Shown one piece after another: positions 26,833 to 35,173 of a DNA stretch of 64,000 nt. The stretch's first letter is position 1. Every line of letters starts with the position of its first letter. Origin of the DNA: Bacillota bacterium (lineage in GTDB: Bacteria > Bacillota > Clostridia > Christensenellales > QAND01); the NCBI GenBank assembly GCA_003150225.1, contig QAND01000017.1:1-64000 (forward strand), written 5' to 3'. Made by a program: the position numbers and the translations under genes. The notes beneath the pieces are model-generated. The model was not told where the DNA came from. It did no database searches and worked only from the letters and a program-made list of their open reading frames with translations.

Positions 26833-29190
26833 CTAGTTCAGTCCAAGCTTTCGCCGGATGAAGGGAAGCTTTAGCATCAGCTTCTGGATGGCCCACATAA
26901 AGGGAACGGAGGCCGCTCCTAGGATCAGGAATAGGGGAAGGGTACCGCTGGTCAGATATCCCAGGCTCAGGATGTCGGGGAACAGGAGAAAGCTCAGGAA
27001 CAGCCCCGCCGTCATGGTCAGCCATAGACCCAGGCGCAAAGGCGTCAGAGGCAGGCATACTTTCAGAAGCAGCTGAACCCATATAAAGCTGGTGAGGTAT
27101 ACCGTAAGGGTAGAAATATCCAGCGCGCCCAGGCCTGCGCCGGGGGCAATGAGGTCGATGGCCAGAATGGCTACGGTGATGGCCAAAGCCGTGGGCAGAG
27201 CCTGAACCATAACCCGGGATAAAAAGCCCTTTTTCACCCGGTTGGTATTGGGCTCAAAGGTCAGGAAGAAGGAGGGAATGCCCTCCACCATTGTGGAGAT
27301 GACGCTGAGCTGAATGGGGATAAAAGGATAGGGCATGGCAAAGAACAGCGCCATAAAGGACAGGAGGAAGGAGAAAATGGTCTTTACCAAATACAGTGCC
27401 GCCGTCCGGGTGATATTGTTGATGACCCGCCTCCCTTCCATCACCACATGGGGCAGCGCGGAGAAATTGTTGTTTAAAAGCACCAGCTGAGCGATCTGCT
27501 TGGCGGCGTCGCTGCCGGCGGCCATGGCAATGCTGCAATCGGCGTCTTTCAGAGCCAACACATCGTTGACCCCATCGCCCACCATGGCCACGGTATGATC
27601 CCGTTCCTGGAGCGCCGCCACCATTTTCTGCTTTTGCTGGGGGGTGACCCGTCCAAAGACGGAGTAGCGTTCCATGGCCTCCTCAAGGGCCTCGTCGGTG
27701 GTAAGGGTGGAAGCGTCGATATAGGAGCAGTCCATCAGGCCTGCCCGGCGTGCAATGGCGGAAACCGTGGCAGGGTTATCCCCCGAGATGATCTTCAAGC
27801 TCAGTCCTTGGTCGCGGAAGAAATCCAAGATTTCACGAGCGTCCGGTCGGATGGGATCCAGAAGAACCAGAGCGCAAAGGGGAGTGATCTTCTGGGGCAG
27901 CTCCCCCCGGACCTCCTCTTGGCTGTGGGCCAATAGAACCACCCGGGCGCCTTGTCGTTCCTCCTCCAAAACTTCTGGAGGAAGCTGGATGTCCCGACCC
28001 CGCAGCAGAATATCCGGAGCGCCTAAAAGTACGGTGCCCTTTTCACCAAAGGAGGCGGAACTCCATTTCCGCTCCGAGGAGAAGGGGGTAAGGGCGGTAT
28101 ATAGGGGGTTCTCCGCCGCGCCAAAGAAATCCTTTAGCGCTAGGAAGGTGGAGTTGTTTTCCATGAGGGCTCCCACAAAAGCGGATCCCGCCTCCATGAT
28201 GCGCGCTTCCTCCACAAAGGGGATCATGTGGTCCACCCGCATGTTGCCCTGGGTGATGGTGCCGGTTTTATCCAGGCACAGCACATCCACCCGAGAGAGG
28301 GTTTCAATGCAAAACAGCTCCTGAACCAGAGTCCGTTCCTTGGCCAGCTTGATGACCCCCACTACCAGGGATAGGGTGGTGAGGAGTACCAGCCCCTTGG
28401 GCATCATACCAAGGAGGGCGGCGGCAACCGAAATGATGGCCTCTTCCATGGGAACATGGAGCAGAAAGATAGAGTTTAAAAATAGGAGCGCGCCCAGAGG
28501 CAGGATGAAGATGCTGGTGAACTTGACGATCCGGTCCAGGGAGGATAACAGCTCGGAGTGGACCTTTTTAAAGCGGCGGGCGGCCGCGGCGATTCCGGAA
28601 GCGTAGTTGTCGGCGCCCACATGCTCCACCCGGGCCATGCATCGGCCGCTGACCACAAAGCTGCCGGAGAGCAGTGCGTCTCCTGGATGCTTCTGCACCG
28701 GCTCGGATTCCCCGGTCAAAAGGGATTCGTTGACCTCAATCTCTCCCTCCAGCACCGTGGCGTCGGCGCAGATCTGCTGGCCGGGAAGCAATACTGAAAC
28801 GTCGTCCAGCACCAGTTTTTCAGGGGAAATCTCCAGGGCAACGCCGTCCCGGATGACCCGGGCTTTGGGGGCGGAGATCAGGGACAGCTCCTCCACCATT
28901 TTCTTGCTGCGAAACTCCTGTACGATCCCGATCACCATATTGCTGATGATGATGCAGAGATAGAGAAGGTTTTCGTAGGCTCCCACCGAGGCGATGGCCA
29001 CGCCCACGCCAAAGTTGAAGGCGTTAAAGAGGGTAAAGACGTTGTCCCGAATGATCTGCCAGGAGGATTTGGTGATGGGATCGGGCTGTGTATTGCCCAG
29101 CCCCGCCCGCGTCCGTTCCTTTACCTGCTCTGCGGTGAGGCCTATCGATGGGTCGGGTTCAAACCGTTGGATGTTCTCATAGTCAGCCAT
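26833..29190 (-). CDS. P-type cation-transporting ATPase, CtpE-like
   Basis: 785 aa membrane pump. The actuator TGES (159-162), phosphorylation site DKTGT (Asp307), hinge GDGVNDVLALKDAD and about ten membrane helices are present. Helix 4 carries MMPKGLVLL, where Ca2+ pumps have PEGL. There are no heavy-metal N-terminal domains or CPC motif, so it is not a copper/zinc pump. The layout is closest to the CtpE group, reported to move calcium in mycobacteria, but the ion here is undetermined. Confidence 0.85.
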   Translation of the reverse strand: MADYENIQRFEPDPSIGLTAEQVKERTRAGLGNTQPDPITKSSWQIIRDNVFTLFNAFNFGVGVAIASVGAYENLLYLCIIISNMVIGIVQEFRSKKMVEELSLISAPKARVIRDGVALEISPEKLVLDDVSVLLPGQQICADATVLEGEIEVNESLLTGESEPVQKHPGDALLSGSFVVSGRCMARVEHVGADNYASGIAAAARRFKKVHSELLSSLDRIVKFTSIFILPLGALLFLNSIFLLHVPMEEAIISVAAALLGMMPKGLVLLTTLSLVVGVIKLAKERTLVQELFCIETLSRVDVLCLDKTGTITQGNMRVDHMIPFVEEARIMEAGSAFVGALMENNSTFLALKDFFGAAENPLYTALTPFSSERKWSSASFGEKGTVLLGAPDILLRGRDIQLPPEVLEEERQGARVVLLAHSQEEVRGELPQKITPLCALVLLDPIRPDAREILDFFRDQGLSLKIISGDNPATVSAIARRAGLMDCSYIDASTLTTDEALEEAMERYSVFGRVTPQQKQKMVAALQERDHTVAMVGDGVNDVLALKDADCSIAMAAGSDAAKQIAQLVLLNNNFSALPHVVMEGRRVINNITRTAALYLVKTIFSFLLSFMALFFAMPYPFIPIQLSVISTMVEGIPSFFLTFEPNTNRVKKGFLSRVMVQALPTALAITVAILAIDLIAPGAGLGALDISTLTVYLTSFIWVQLLLKVCLPLTPLRLGLWLTMTAGLFLSFLLFPDILSLGYLTSGTLPLFLILGAASVPFMWAIQKLMLKLPFIRRKLGLN

Positions 29191-29322
29191 GGAGTTACCT
29201 GCCTTTAAAAAGTAACGGTATCATACCGCAAAAATCTTAAGAAGCAATAAATTATAGCATACGAAATCCATAATTGTCCTCTTACGCAGGGATTTCCATG
29301 GAAAATGCCGCCGTTAAACCAC

Positions 29323-30399
29323 CTATCCCCGATGGCGCCGCCGAAGCTGCCGCCATACCCAAAGGGCGTCCAGTAGCCCCAGGACGGCGGCCCCCAGGAT
29401 GGGATGGAGTGGAATGGCCTGTCCGCTTGCCCGTAGAAATCCCATCAGGGAGAACAGCGCCACCAGGATCAGGCAGAACAGAAAAAGCCCGGTGCGCAGG
29501 TCTCGAACGGCATTTTCTCGTCCCTTTTCCGGTATCTTGGCCAGGGCCTTTGCGGGTAGGAAGAGGGAAAGGGTGATCCCAAGCTCCAGAAAGATCACCG
29601 AAAGAAGGGGAAACAGCAGAAGGGAAAACCGGCTGAAGTAGCGCCCGCCAATAAACAACCGCTCCGGGATGCCGTTCCAGCCAAAGGCCAGGTGTATCAT
29701 GGAGGCCAGCAGCACAAGTGCGGTGATCCCCAGAATGCCAAGCTGGGGCTTGGTATAGGGTACTCGAGCCTTTCCTCCCAGGCCGACGAGGGGAATCACC
29801 CCCTGAGGCTGTTTGACCGCCAGGCCGGTGGCCTCTAAAATGGGCAGCGTCATGCGGAAAAACAGCACGATGAGCACCACCTCCGGAACCAGAAGCAGGA
29901 GGTTTTTCCCCAGGCTTCTGGCCAGGTAGAAGAGGTATCCCTTGCCGTATAGGATGGCGCTCCAAAGAGATCCCAGCCCCACGTTGATCAAAAGGTTGAT
30001 GGAAAGCTTACAAAAAAAGATGCGGAGCACCGAGAGCTTTGCCCGGTAAAGAAACAGGGCAAAAAACAGGGATCCCAGCATGGTGGATAGGGTATAGCCT
30101 GGAAAGAAAGCACCGCTGGGGAATAGCAAGTACCCCAGGATATCGCTGGCGAATCCAGAGATCAGCGCCAGAATGGGGCCTGAGATGTAGCAGGATAGGG
30201 CGTTGATGAAAAAACTAAAGTAGATGCGCAGGTTTTCCCCCACCGGGATGAACAGGGCGGCTAGAACCACCCGAAGCCCTACAAACAGGGCGGTAAGGGC
30301 CAGAACCCGCAGGTTTTTCAGCTCCCCTGCGGCACAGCGCCAGTAGGCGGGGGAAAAAGGCGTTTGGAACAGGACGGGGCTGTTCTCTTTTTGAGACAT
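29323..30399 (-). CDS. FolT-like folate ECF substrate-binding subunit with C-terminal membrane extension
   Basis: 358 aa from the ATG at 30399 (GAGGAGG upstream). About residues 25-200 look like FolT-type ECF S components (LALTALFVGLRVVLAAL; SGPILALISGFASDILGYL; SGAFFPGYTLS). The THF riboswitch in its leader supports folate. Typical S components are near 180 aa. Here about 150 further residues form four more membrane helices (from YTKPQLGILG to the end) that I cannot assign. It depends on an ECF module elsewhere. Confidence 0.82.
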   Translation of the reverse strand: MSQKENSPVLFQTPFSPAYWRCAAGELKNLRVLALTALFVGLRVVLAALFIPVGENLRIYFSFFINALSCYISGPILALISGFASDILGYLLFPSGAFFPGYTLSTMLGSLFFALFLYRAKLSVLRIFFCKLSINLLINVGLGSLWSAILYGKGYLFYLARSLGKNLLLLVPEVVLIVLFFRMTLPILEATGLAVKQPQGVIPLVGLGGKARVPYTKPQLGILGITALVLLASMIHLAFGWNGIPERLFIGGRYFSRFSLLLFPLLSVIFLELGITLSLFLPAKALAKIPEKGRENAVRDLRTGLFLFCLILVALFSLMGFLRASGQAIPLHPILGAAVLGLLDALWVWRQLRRRHRG

Positions 30400-30469
30400 A
30401 AAAAAGACCTCCTCAAAGACAACGGACACCACACATGCAGATACATCGAGAAGGACTTGACGTATGAAC

Positions 30470-30565
30470 AGCGGGATGCGGACTCTGCACCGCAAGCGGT
30501 TGCTTTTCGTCCTCCGGGCAACTCCCCGTCCCAGAGGCACTTTACGCGCAGAATCCTACTCTGTG
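30470..30565 (-). ncRNA. Tetrahydrofolate (THF) riboswitch
   Basis: On the minus strand: AGAGTAGGATTCTGCGCG, TAAAGTGCCTC, GGGACGGGGAGTTGCCC, GGAGGACGAAAAGC, then GCGGTGCAGAGTCCGCATCC. These match the conserved elements and pairing order of the clostridial THF aptamer (first strand GATTCTGCGC pairing with GCGGTGCAGAGTC). It lies about 70 nt upstream of a FolT-type gene, the usual genomic setting. Confidence 0.88.
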
Positions 30566-30580
30566 TTGTAAGATACATTC

Positions 30581-30609
30581 AGTATACGGCGGCCTATGGC
30601 CGGTGTCAA
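30581..30609 (-). promoter_or_regulatory. Promoter of the folT-like transcript
   Basis: On the minus strand TTGACA (30604-30609), a 17-nt spacer and TATACT (30581-30586). Its start, TTGACACCGG, is the same ten bases as the ribU promoter. Confidence 0.75.
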
Positions 30610-30626
30610 TCCTTCCAGAACAAATC

Positions 30627-30652
30627 AAAAGCGCCGGTTTTCCGGCGCTAGG
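30627..30652 (-). terminator. Terminator of the OB-fold/coiled-coil/ArpU-like cassette
   Basis: Stem AGCGCCGG / CCGGCGCT with a TTTT loop followed on the minus strand by TTTTGATTTG. It overlaps the stop codon at 30648. Confidence 0.7.
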
Positions 30653-30923
30653 GCAATGGATGGAGACGGTCCGCCAAGAGGTATAGTCGGCCTTGGCGGA
30701 CGCCGTCTTGGTCGTATTCCGTCCAGGTACAGAGGCTTCCCCAAACCCGGATCCATAGCCCCCGTTCCGGACGGCTTTTTTCCACGATGGAAAGGGGAAG
30801 GGCCAGGGGCAGATGATCCGTCTTTCCCCAGCGGCCCGCGGTGCAGGGCCGGGGGATCGAAAGGGTACAGGCGAGGATCGGGCCAAGGGGGGAACCCCTG
30901 GGGAAAAGAGGGGAGGAGATCAC
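30648..30923 (-). CDS. Small OB-fold-like protein, possibly single-stranded nucleic acid binding
   Basis: The GTG at 30923 shares GTGA with the stop of the upstream coiled-coil gene, giving 91 aa and strong translational coupling. The strand pattern (GPILACTLSIPRPC; DHLPLALPLSIVEKS; GLWIRVWGSLCTWTEY; GRLYLLADRL) resembles PriB/SSB-like OB folds, where the third strand carries G-x-x-IRVxG. No glycine-rich or acidic tail as in SSB is present. Function is inferred from fold pattern only; the reading frame is longer upstream but that part overlaps the neighbouring genes. Confidence 0.55.
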   Translation of the reverse strand: MISSPLFPRGSPLGPILACTLSIPRPCTAGRWGKTDHLPLALPLSIVEKSRPERGLWIRVWGSLCTWTEYDQDGVRQGRLYLLADRLHPLP

Positions 30924-31135
30924 CCCCTGGTAGAACCCGACGTTGCGGGGGCCTCCTCCTGGGGCCGGCGGTTTGGGAGCATACGGTATAGCGTGGCGCT
31001 GCGCTGACATTCCAGGAGACAAAGCTTGTGCCACTGCTCCTCCCGGAAGCGGGATCGGGTGAGATCCTCTTTTAAAAGCAAAACCTGGTGCTCTAGCTCC
31101 CGTACCCGCTGCTGAAGATCGGAAGATTCCTTCAT
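30920..31135 (-). CDS. Short coiled-coil protein
   Basis: 71 aa. Residues 5-45 form a heptad-like helix (LQQRVRELEHQVLLLKEDL), followed by a basic, Pro/Ser-rich tail. AGGAGG is 7 nt before the ATG, a strong start. It lies 11 nt after the ArpU-like gene and is coupled to the OB-fold-like gene by GTGA overlap. No family recognised. It may hold the other cassette products together. Confidence 0.65.
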   Translation of the reverse strand: MKESSDLQQRVRELEHQVLLLKEDLTRSRFREEQWHKLCLLECQRSATLYRMLPNRRPQEEAPATSGSTRG

Positions 31136-31146
31136 GCCGCCGCCTC

Positions 31147-31557
31147 CTATTGGACATCCTGGGCAGCCTTCCGTTCCAAGCGATCCGCCCGGCGTCGGGC
31201 GGCCGAGAGCCGGGCCTTGCTGGCGGGGGTACCCATATATGGATCAAAGACCCGGATATCGATTCCAGCGGCCGTGAGGGCATTGTCCAAAGAGGTCAGC
31301 GCCGCATCCCGCCAGCGTCCCAGGGTATTGGGAGAGATGAACAGCCGCTGGCTGGCGTTCTCCCAAGAGAGATGATAGCGGTAAAGGCAGGTTAGGGCTT
31401 TGCCCTTGGGGCCCAGTTCCTCTAAGGTTTCGTCGATGAAATCCAGATGCCGAAGAAGGGACTGGGTTTCCTGGGTGGGGGAAACAAACTCCAAAGTGCG
31501 GCGAATGCGCTTGCTTTCCCGGAGAAATTCGGCGATCATTTTCTTGTTTTTCGTCAT
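31147..31557 (-). CDS. Phage ArpU/DUF1492-like helix-turn-helix protein
   Basis: 136 aa from the ATG at 31557 (AAAGGAG 9 nt upstream). An N-terminal helical pair is followed by a sigma region 4-like HTH (KALTCLYRYHLSWENASQRL, then FISPNTLGRWRDAAL). This layout, with a Trp-containing helix before the recognition helix, is that of phage late-gene activators (ArpU/RinA/DUF1492 group). The C-terminus is Arg/Ala-rich. Lead gene of a three-gene cassette, divergent from an XRE repressor. Confidence 0.6.
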   Translation of the reverse strand: MTKNKKMIAEFLRESKRIRRTLEFVSPTQETQSLLRHLDFIDETLEELGPKGKALTCLYRYHLSWENASQRLFISPNTLGRWRDAALTSLDNALTAAGIDIRVFDPYMGTPASKARLSAARRRADRLERKAAQDVQ

Positions 31558-31686
31558 TGGTAGGCGCTCCTTTTGTATAATATTGTCAGATTTGGAAAGA
31601 ATCACCATACCTTGATCAAGGATTTTTTGTTGTTCATAGGACACCGGTGTGATATATTGATAATAACTGATTCTATGGACATTATA

Positions 31687-31732
31687 TTTTAGATAATTCT
31701 AAAAGTCAAGTATTATTTTAAGAATTATCCAA
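31687..31732. promoter_or_regulatory. Candidate operator pair between XRE and ArpU-like genes
   Basis: The elements AGATAATTCT (31691-31700) and AGAATTATCC (31721-31730) are inverted copies within an AT-rich divergent intergenic region, 30 bp (about three helix turns) apart. This fits cooperative binding by the adjacent XRE protein. Confidence 0.5.
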
Positions 31733-31747
31733 TAAGGCGGTGGTGTA

Positions 31748-32083
31748 ATGGGGACCAGCGAAATCCTGTATCATCGGATTAAGGGAATGGTGGCGGAGCG
31801 TCATACCTCCATCAATAAGATGCTTAACGCATGCGGGCTGAATACCAGCTTGATGACGGATGTCAAGAACAAGGGGACCATCCCCTCGGCTGAAAAGATT
31901 GGCAAGATGGCAGACTACCTGGGCGTATCGGTGGATTATCTTTTGGGCCGTACTGAGGATAAGGACGGGTTTACCGTGGTGGCCGCTCATCCCAATGGTT
32001 ATGACTTCGGCCCTCTTACCCCGGAGGAGATGGAGGAGATGAACCAATATCTCCGGCAGCTGCGCAAGGAGCGCAGGGAGTAA
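31748..32083 (+). CDS. XRE family transcriptional regulator
   Basis: 111 aa. The HTH spans about 5-65 (KGMVAERHTSINKMLNACGL ... IPSAEKIGKMADYLGVSVDYLLGR), close to phage-repressor-like XRE proteins. The C-terminal 35 residues are charged (LTPEEMEEMNQYLRQLRKE) and lack a LexA/CI peptidase domain. It faces away from the ArpU-like cassette with shared operator-like repeats, so it probably controls that cassette and itself. Confidence 0.88.
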   Translation: MGTSEILYHRIKGMVAERHTSINKMLNACGLNTSLMTDVKNKGTIPSAEKIGKMADYLGVSVDYLLGRTEDKDGFTVVAAHPNGYDFGPLTPEEMEEMNQYLRQLRKERRE

Positions 32084-32092
32084 TCCGGCACC

Positions 32093-32122
32093 GAGCGGCG
32101 TGGAATCCACGCCGCTTTTTTA
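32093..32122 (+). terminator. Terminator of the XRE gene
   Basis: Stem GCGGCGTGG / CCACGCCGC with an AAT loop and TTTTTT. Confidence 0.88.
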
Positions 32123-32169
32123 TTCTTCGCGGAATATGGGAAATCATCTGGAATGTTAGCGTCTGGTGG

Positions 32170-32178
32170 TGGTATAAT
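32170..32178 (+). promoter_or_regulatory. Extended -10 promoter of smsCB
   Basis: TGGTATAAT (extended -10, TATAAT at 32173-32178) lies 46 nt before the smsC start. No good -35 is visible. Confidence 0.5.
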
Positions 32179-32223
32179 TCCCCTATGATAATCATCACCC
32201 CCTTTGGGGAGTGGGAGGAAAAT

Positions 32224-32958
32224 ATGCTGGAACTTCGCAATATCAGTTTCCAGGTGCAGGAGGCAGGCGGCAGCAAGGAGATTGTGGACGACGTCAGCTT
32301 TACCCTGGAAGATGGCAAATTGATGGTGGTTACCGGCCCCAACGGCGGGGGAAAATCCACCATCGCCCGGTTGATTATGGGCATTGAAACGCCCAGCCGG
32401 GGACAAATTCTATTGGATGGACAGGATGTTACCGGCCTTTCGGTATCGGAGCGGGCCAAGCTGGGAATCGGCTATGCCTTTCAGCAGCCTCCCCGGTTCA
32501 AGGGCCTGACGGTCTACCGTCTGCTGTGCCTGGCCAAGGGCAGCCCGATGAATCGGGAGACCTGCTGCGAATACCTGACGGGGGTGGGCCTCTGCGCCCG
32601 GGATTATTTGGATCGCGAGGTGGACGCTTCCCTGTCGGGGGGCGAGATGAAGCGCATCGAGATCGCCTCCCTTATGGTGCGGAATCCCAAGGTATCCATC
32701 TATGACGAACCCGAGGCGGGCATCGATCTGTGGAGCTTTTCCATGCTGGTGGACAGCTTCAACAAGATGATCCGAGGCCGTCATGAAAGCATGTTGATCA
32801 TCTCCCACCAGGAGCGGATCATGGAGCTGGCGGATGAGATCATGGTGGTGGCCGGAGGCAAAATCACCCAGCGGGGCAGCCGGGAGGAGATTCTGCCCGG
32901 CCTCCTTCGGAACTTTCAGTCGGGATGCGCGTATCGGAGAGGGGAGGCGGCGTTATGA
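32224..32958 (+). CDS. SUF-like ABC ATPase SmsC/SufC
   Basis: Soluble ATPase of the Fe-S cluster scaffold complex, 244 aa. The ATG at 32224 follows GGGAGG. Walker A GPNGGGKST, signature SGGEMKRIE, and Walker B VSIYDEPEAGID with SufC-type EAGID are present. Its partner scaffold gene overlaps it by ATGA, and no sufS, sufU or full-length sufB/D is adjacent. This matches the two-gene SUF-like minimal system (SMS) described for anaerobes. Confidence 0.85.
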   Translation: MLELRNISFQVQEAGGSKEIVDDVSFTLEDGKLMVVTGPNGGGKSTIARLIMGIETPSRGQILLDGQDVTGLSVSERAKLGIGYAFQQPPRFKGLTVYRLLCLAKGSPMNRETCCEYLTGVGLCARDYLDREVDASLSGGEMKRIEIASLMVRNPKVSIYDEPEAGIDLWSFSMLVDSFNKMIRGRHESMLIISHQERIMELADEIMVVAGGKITQRGSREEILPGLLRNFQSGCAYRRGEAAL

Positions 32959-33881
32959 GCGGTAAGGAATCTGCGGAGCGGGAGCTGCTCCGAGCGGTAG
33001 CGGATCTCGATTCCCTTCCTCAGGGCGCGTATAGCTTGCGCCGCAACGGGGCGGGGGCTGCCCTTCACTCCTCGGAATGCGTCACCATCACCCGGAAGGA
33101 GGACAAGCCCGGTATCGATATCCATGTTCGTTCTGCCGCCCGCGGGGAGAAGGTCTATATCCCGGTGGTGATTACCGATACCGGCGTGGAGGACTTGGTC
33201 TACAACGATTTCTATATTGAGGCAGGCGCTCAGGTGGAGATCATTGCCGGCTGTGGGATTCACAATGATGGCGGCCAGGAAAGCCGCCACGACGGCATCC
33301 ATACCTTCCATGTGGGAAAGGACGCCAGTCTGATCTACACCGAAAAGCATTACGGCCAAGGGGACGGCAATGGGAAGCGGGTACTGAATCCCACCACCGT
33401 GCTGCATTTGGAGGAAGGAGCCCAGTGTACCCTGGACACCACTCAGATCAAGGGGGTGGACTCCACCATCCGCAAGACCGAGGCTTATCTGCATAAGAAC
33501 GCCAAGTTGATGGTGTTGGAGAAACTCATGACCCATGGCCAGCAAACCGCCCATTCCGATATGGACGTGTTTTTGGAGGGGGAGAACGCCGTAGCCCAGA
33601 TCATCTCCCGTTCCGTGGCTCGAGAGGATTCCATCCAGGTATTCCACCCCAGAGCCATCGGCAGCGCGGCCTGTAAAGCCCATATCCAATGTGATTCCAT
33701 TATTATGGACCGGGCCCAGGTGCGTTCCATTCCGGAGATCGGCGCTCTGCATGTGGATGCCCAGATCATCCACGAAGCAGCCATCGGCAGAATCAACAAC
33801 GACCAGCTCATCAAACTCATGACCTTCGGCCTCAGCGAGGAGGAAGCCGAAGAGGTGATCATCAACACCTTTTTACAATGA
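32955..33881 (+). CDS. SUF-like scaffold SmsB (short SufB/SufD family)
   Basis: 308 aa, compared with about 430-470 for SufD and SufB. It shows the parallel beta-helix repeat pattern and the conserved C-terminal interface IGRINNDQLIKLMTFGLSEEEAEEVI that binds SufC. It lacks the N-terminal SufB domain. Starts in the smsC stop codon (ATGA). It probably assembles or transfers Fe-S clusters needed by Rnf, radical-SAM and other proteins here. Confidence 0.85.
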   Translation: MSGKESAERELLRAVADLDSLPQGAYSLRRNGAGAALHSSECVTITRKEDKPGIDIHVRSAARGEKVYIPVVITDTGVEDLVYNDFYIEAGAQVEIIAGCGIHNDGGQESRHDGIHTFHVGKDASLIYTEKHYGQGDGNGKRVLNPTTVLHLEEGAQCTLDTTQIKGVDSTIRKTEAYLHKNAKLMVLEKLMTHGQQTAHSDMDVFLEGENAVAQIISRSVAREDSIQVFHPRAIGSAACKAHIQCDSIIMDRAQVRSIPEIGALHVDAQIIHEAAIGRINNDQLIKLMTFGLSEEEAEEVIINTFLQ

Positions 33882-33883
33882 TA

Positions 33884-33914
33884 AAAAAAACCCGGAAATT
33901 CCGGGTTTTTTTAT
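33884..33914. terminator. Bidirectional terminator
   Basis: AAAAAAACCCGGAA / TTCCGGGTTTTTTT between convergent genes ending at 33881 and 33923. Confidence 0.88.
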
Positions 33915-33922
33915 TGTCCTTT

Positions 33923-34921
33923 CTATTCGTCGATGATCGCCCCTTCGGGGATGGGCCCCACCGGTGGAAAGATGGCATCGATGCGGCGGAGTGCCTCTTC
34001 GTCCAATTCCACCTCCACCGACTGAAGGGCACTGTGGAGCTGCTCCAGGGTGCGAGGTCCCGTGATGGGGCAGGTGACGGACTTCTGATGCATCAACCAG
34101 CTAAGGCCCACATCGGCTTCCCCATGTCCCAGCTCCCTGCAAAGAGCGGCGTAATCGGTGAGTTGGCGGCGTAGTTCCTCTGTAAGGGGAGCGGCTTGGC
34201 CGGTGCGGCTCCGCGCTTCCGCCCGAGCAAGAGCACCACCGCCCAGCATCCCACCTGCAAGGGGACTCCAGCAGATGATGCCGATGCCCAGCTCCTCACA
34301 AGCGGGAAGAAGCTGGCTTTCACACCCCCGATATAGGAGGTTGTATCGGTGTTGCTCTGATACCATCCCCAAGAAATTTCGTTTGTCGGCAGCCCATTGA
34401 GCCTTAGCCAGATCGTAGGGCTGGAAGTTGCTGGCCCCGATATACCCCAGCTTTCCCTGGTTTACCGCATTTTCGAATGCACCCCAAAGCTCCACCCAGG
34501 AGGTACGCCGTTCGGCCCGGTGCATCTGATATAGATCGATATGATCGGTCTGCAGCCGTCGGAGGGATCCTTCCAAATTAACCCGGATTTTGTGGGCGGA
34601 CAGGCCGTTTTCATCGTTGGGGCCAAGGCCCTTGTCGTTCATGGGCAGGTATAGCTTGGTGGCTAGGATAACCCGCTCCCGGCGTCCGCCGCCCTGGCGG
34701 AACCATCTGCCGATGATCTCCTCGGTCCAGCCGTGATGGCCGTTGTCGCAAAGGAAGGAACCATACATATCGGCGGTATCAAAGAAGTTGATCCCCGCGT
34801 CCAAGGCCTCATCCATAATGCGGAAGGCGTCCGTTTCATCGGTGAGGGGTCCAAAGTTCATGGTACCCAAGCAAAGACGGCTTACCTTCAGGCCGGTGCG
34901 CCCCAAGTAGGTATACTTCAT
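33923..34921 (-). CDS. Aldo/keto reductase
   Basis: 332 aa TIM-barrel NAD(P)H-dependent oxidoreductase, start 34921 after AAAGGAG. The catalytic tetrad is visible: Asp and Tyr in FFDTADMYG, Lys in ATKLYLP, His in YQMHRAERR. The phosphate-binding C-terminal part (ITGPRTLEQLHSAL) is present. It resembles the bacterial group including YhdN/GSP69-like enzymes; substrate unknown. Confidence 0.88.
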   Translation of the reverse strand: MKYTYLGRTGLKVSRLCLGTMNFGPLTDETDAFRIMDEALDAGINFFDTADMYGSFLCDNGHHGWTEEIIGRWFRQGGGRRERVILATKLYLPMNDKGLGPNDENGLSAHKIRVNLEGSLRRLQTDHIDLYQMHRAERRTSWVELWGAFENAVNQGKLGYIGASNFQPYDLAKAQWAADKRNFLGMVSEQHRYNLLYRGCESQLLPACEELGIGIICWSPLAGGMLGGGALARAEARSRTGQAAPLTEELRRQLTDYAALCRELGHGEADVGLSWLMHQKSVTCPITGPRTLEQLHSALQSVEVELDEEALRRIDAIFPPVGPIPEGAIIDE

Positions 34922-35173
34922 AAAACGTCTCCTTTCAAAATTCAAGACAAAGCGAGTGGTGATGACTGGAGAATTTCATCGGCAAAACGGAAAACCATCC
35001 ATTCTGCTCATTTTCCATCTTTTACCCTTTGAACTGTACCATAGCAGAGAGAAAGAAACAAGCAAAATGAGTAAAAACACATTAATAATTGTTTCTTCTC
35101 CTGAAAACAGCCGGAAGATTGAAGAAAAAAGAAAAATTTGCTATGATGCTGGGGTTAAGAAACGGAGGAATCC

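Noticed and set aside
30648..31283. 211-codon reading of the OB-fold-like frame
   Set aside because: The upstream 120 codons overlap the two genes with strong ribosome sites and are Pro/Arg-rich noise; only the part from the GTG at 30923 is kept.
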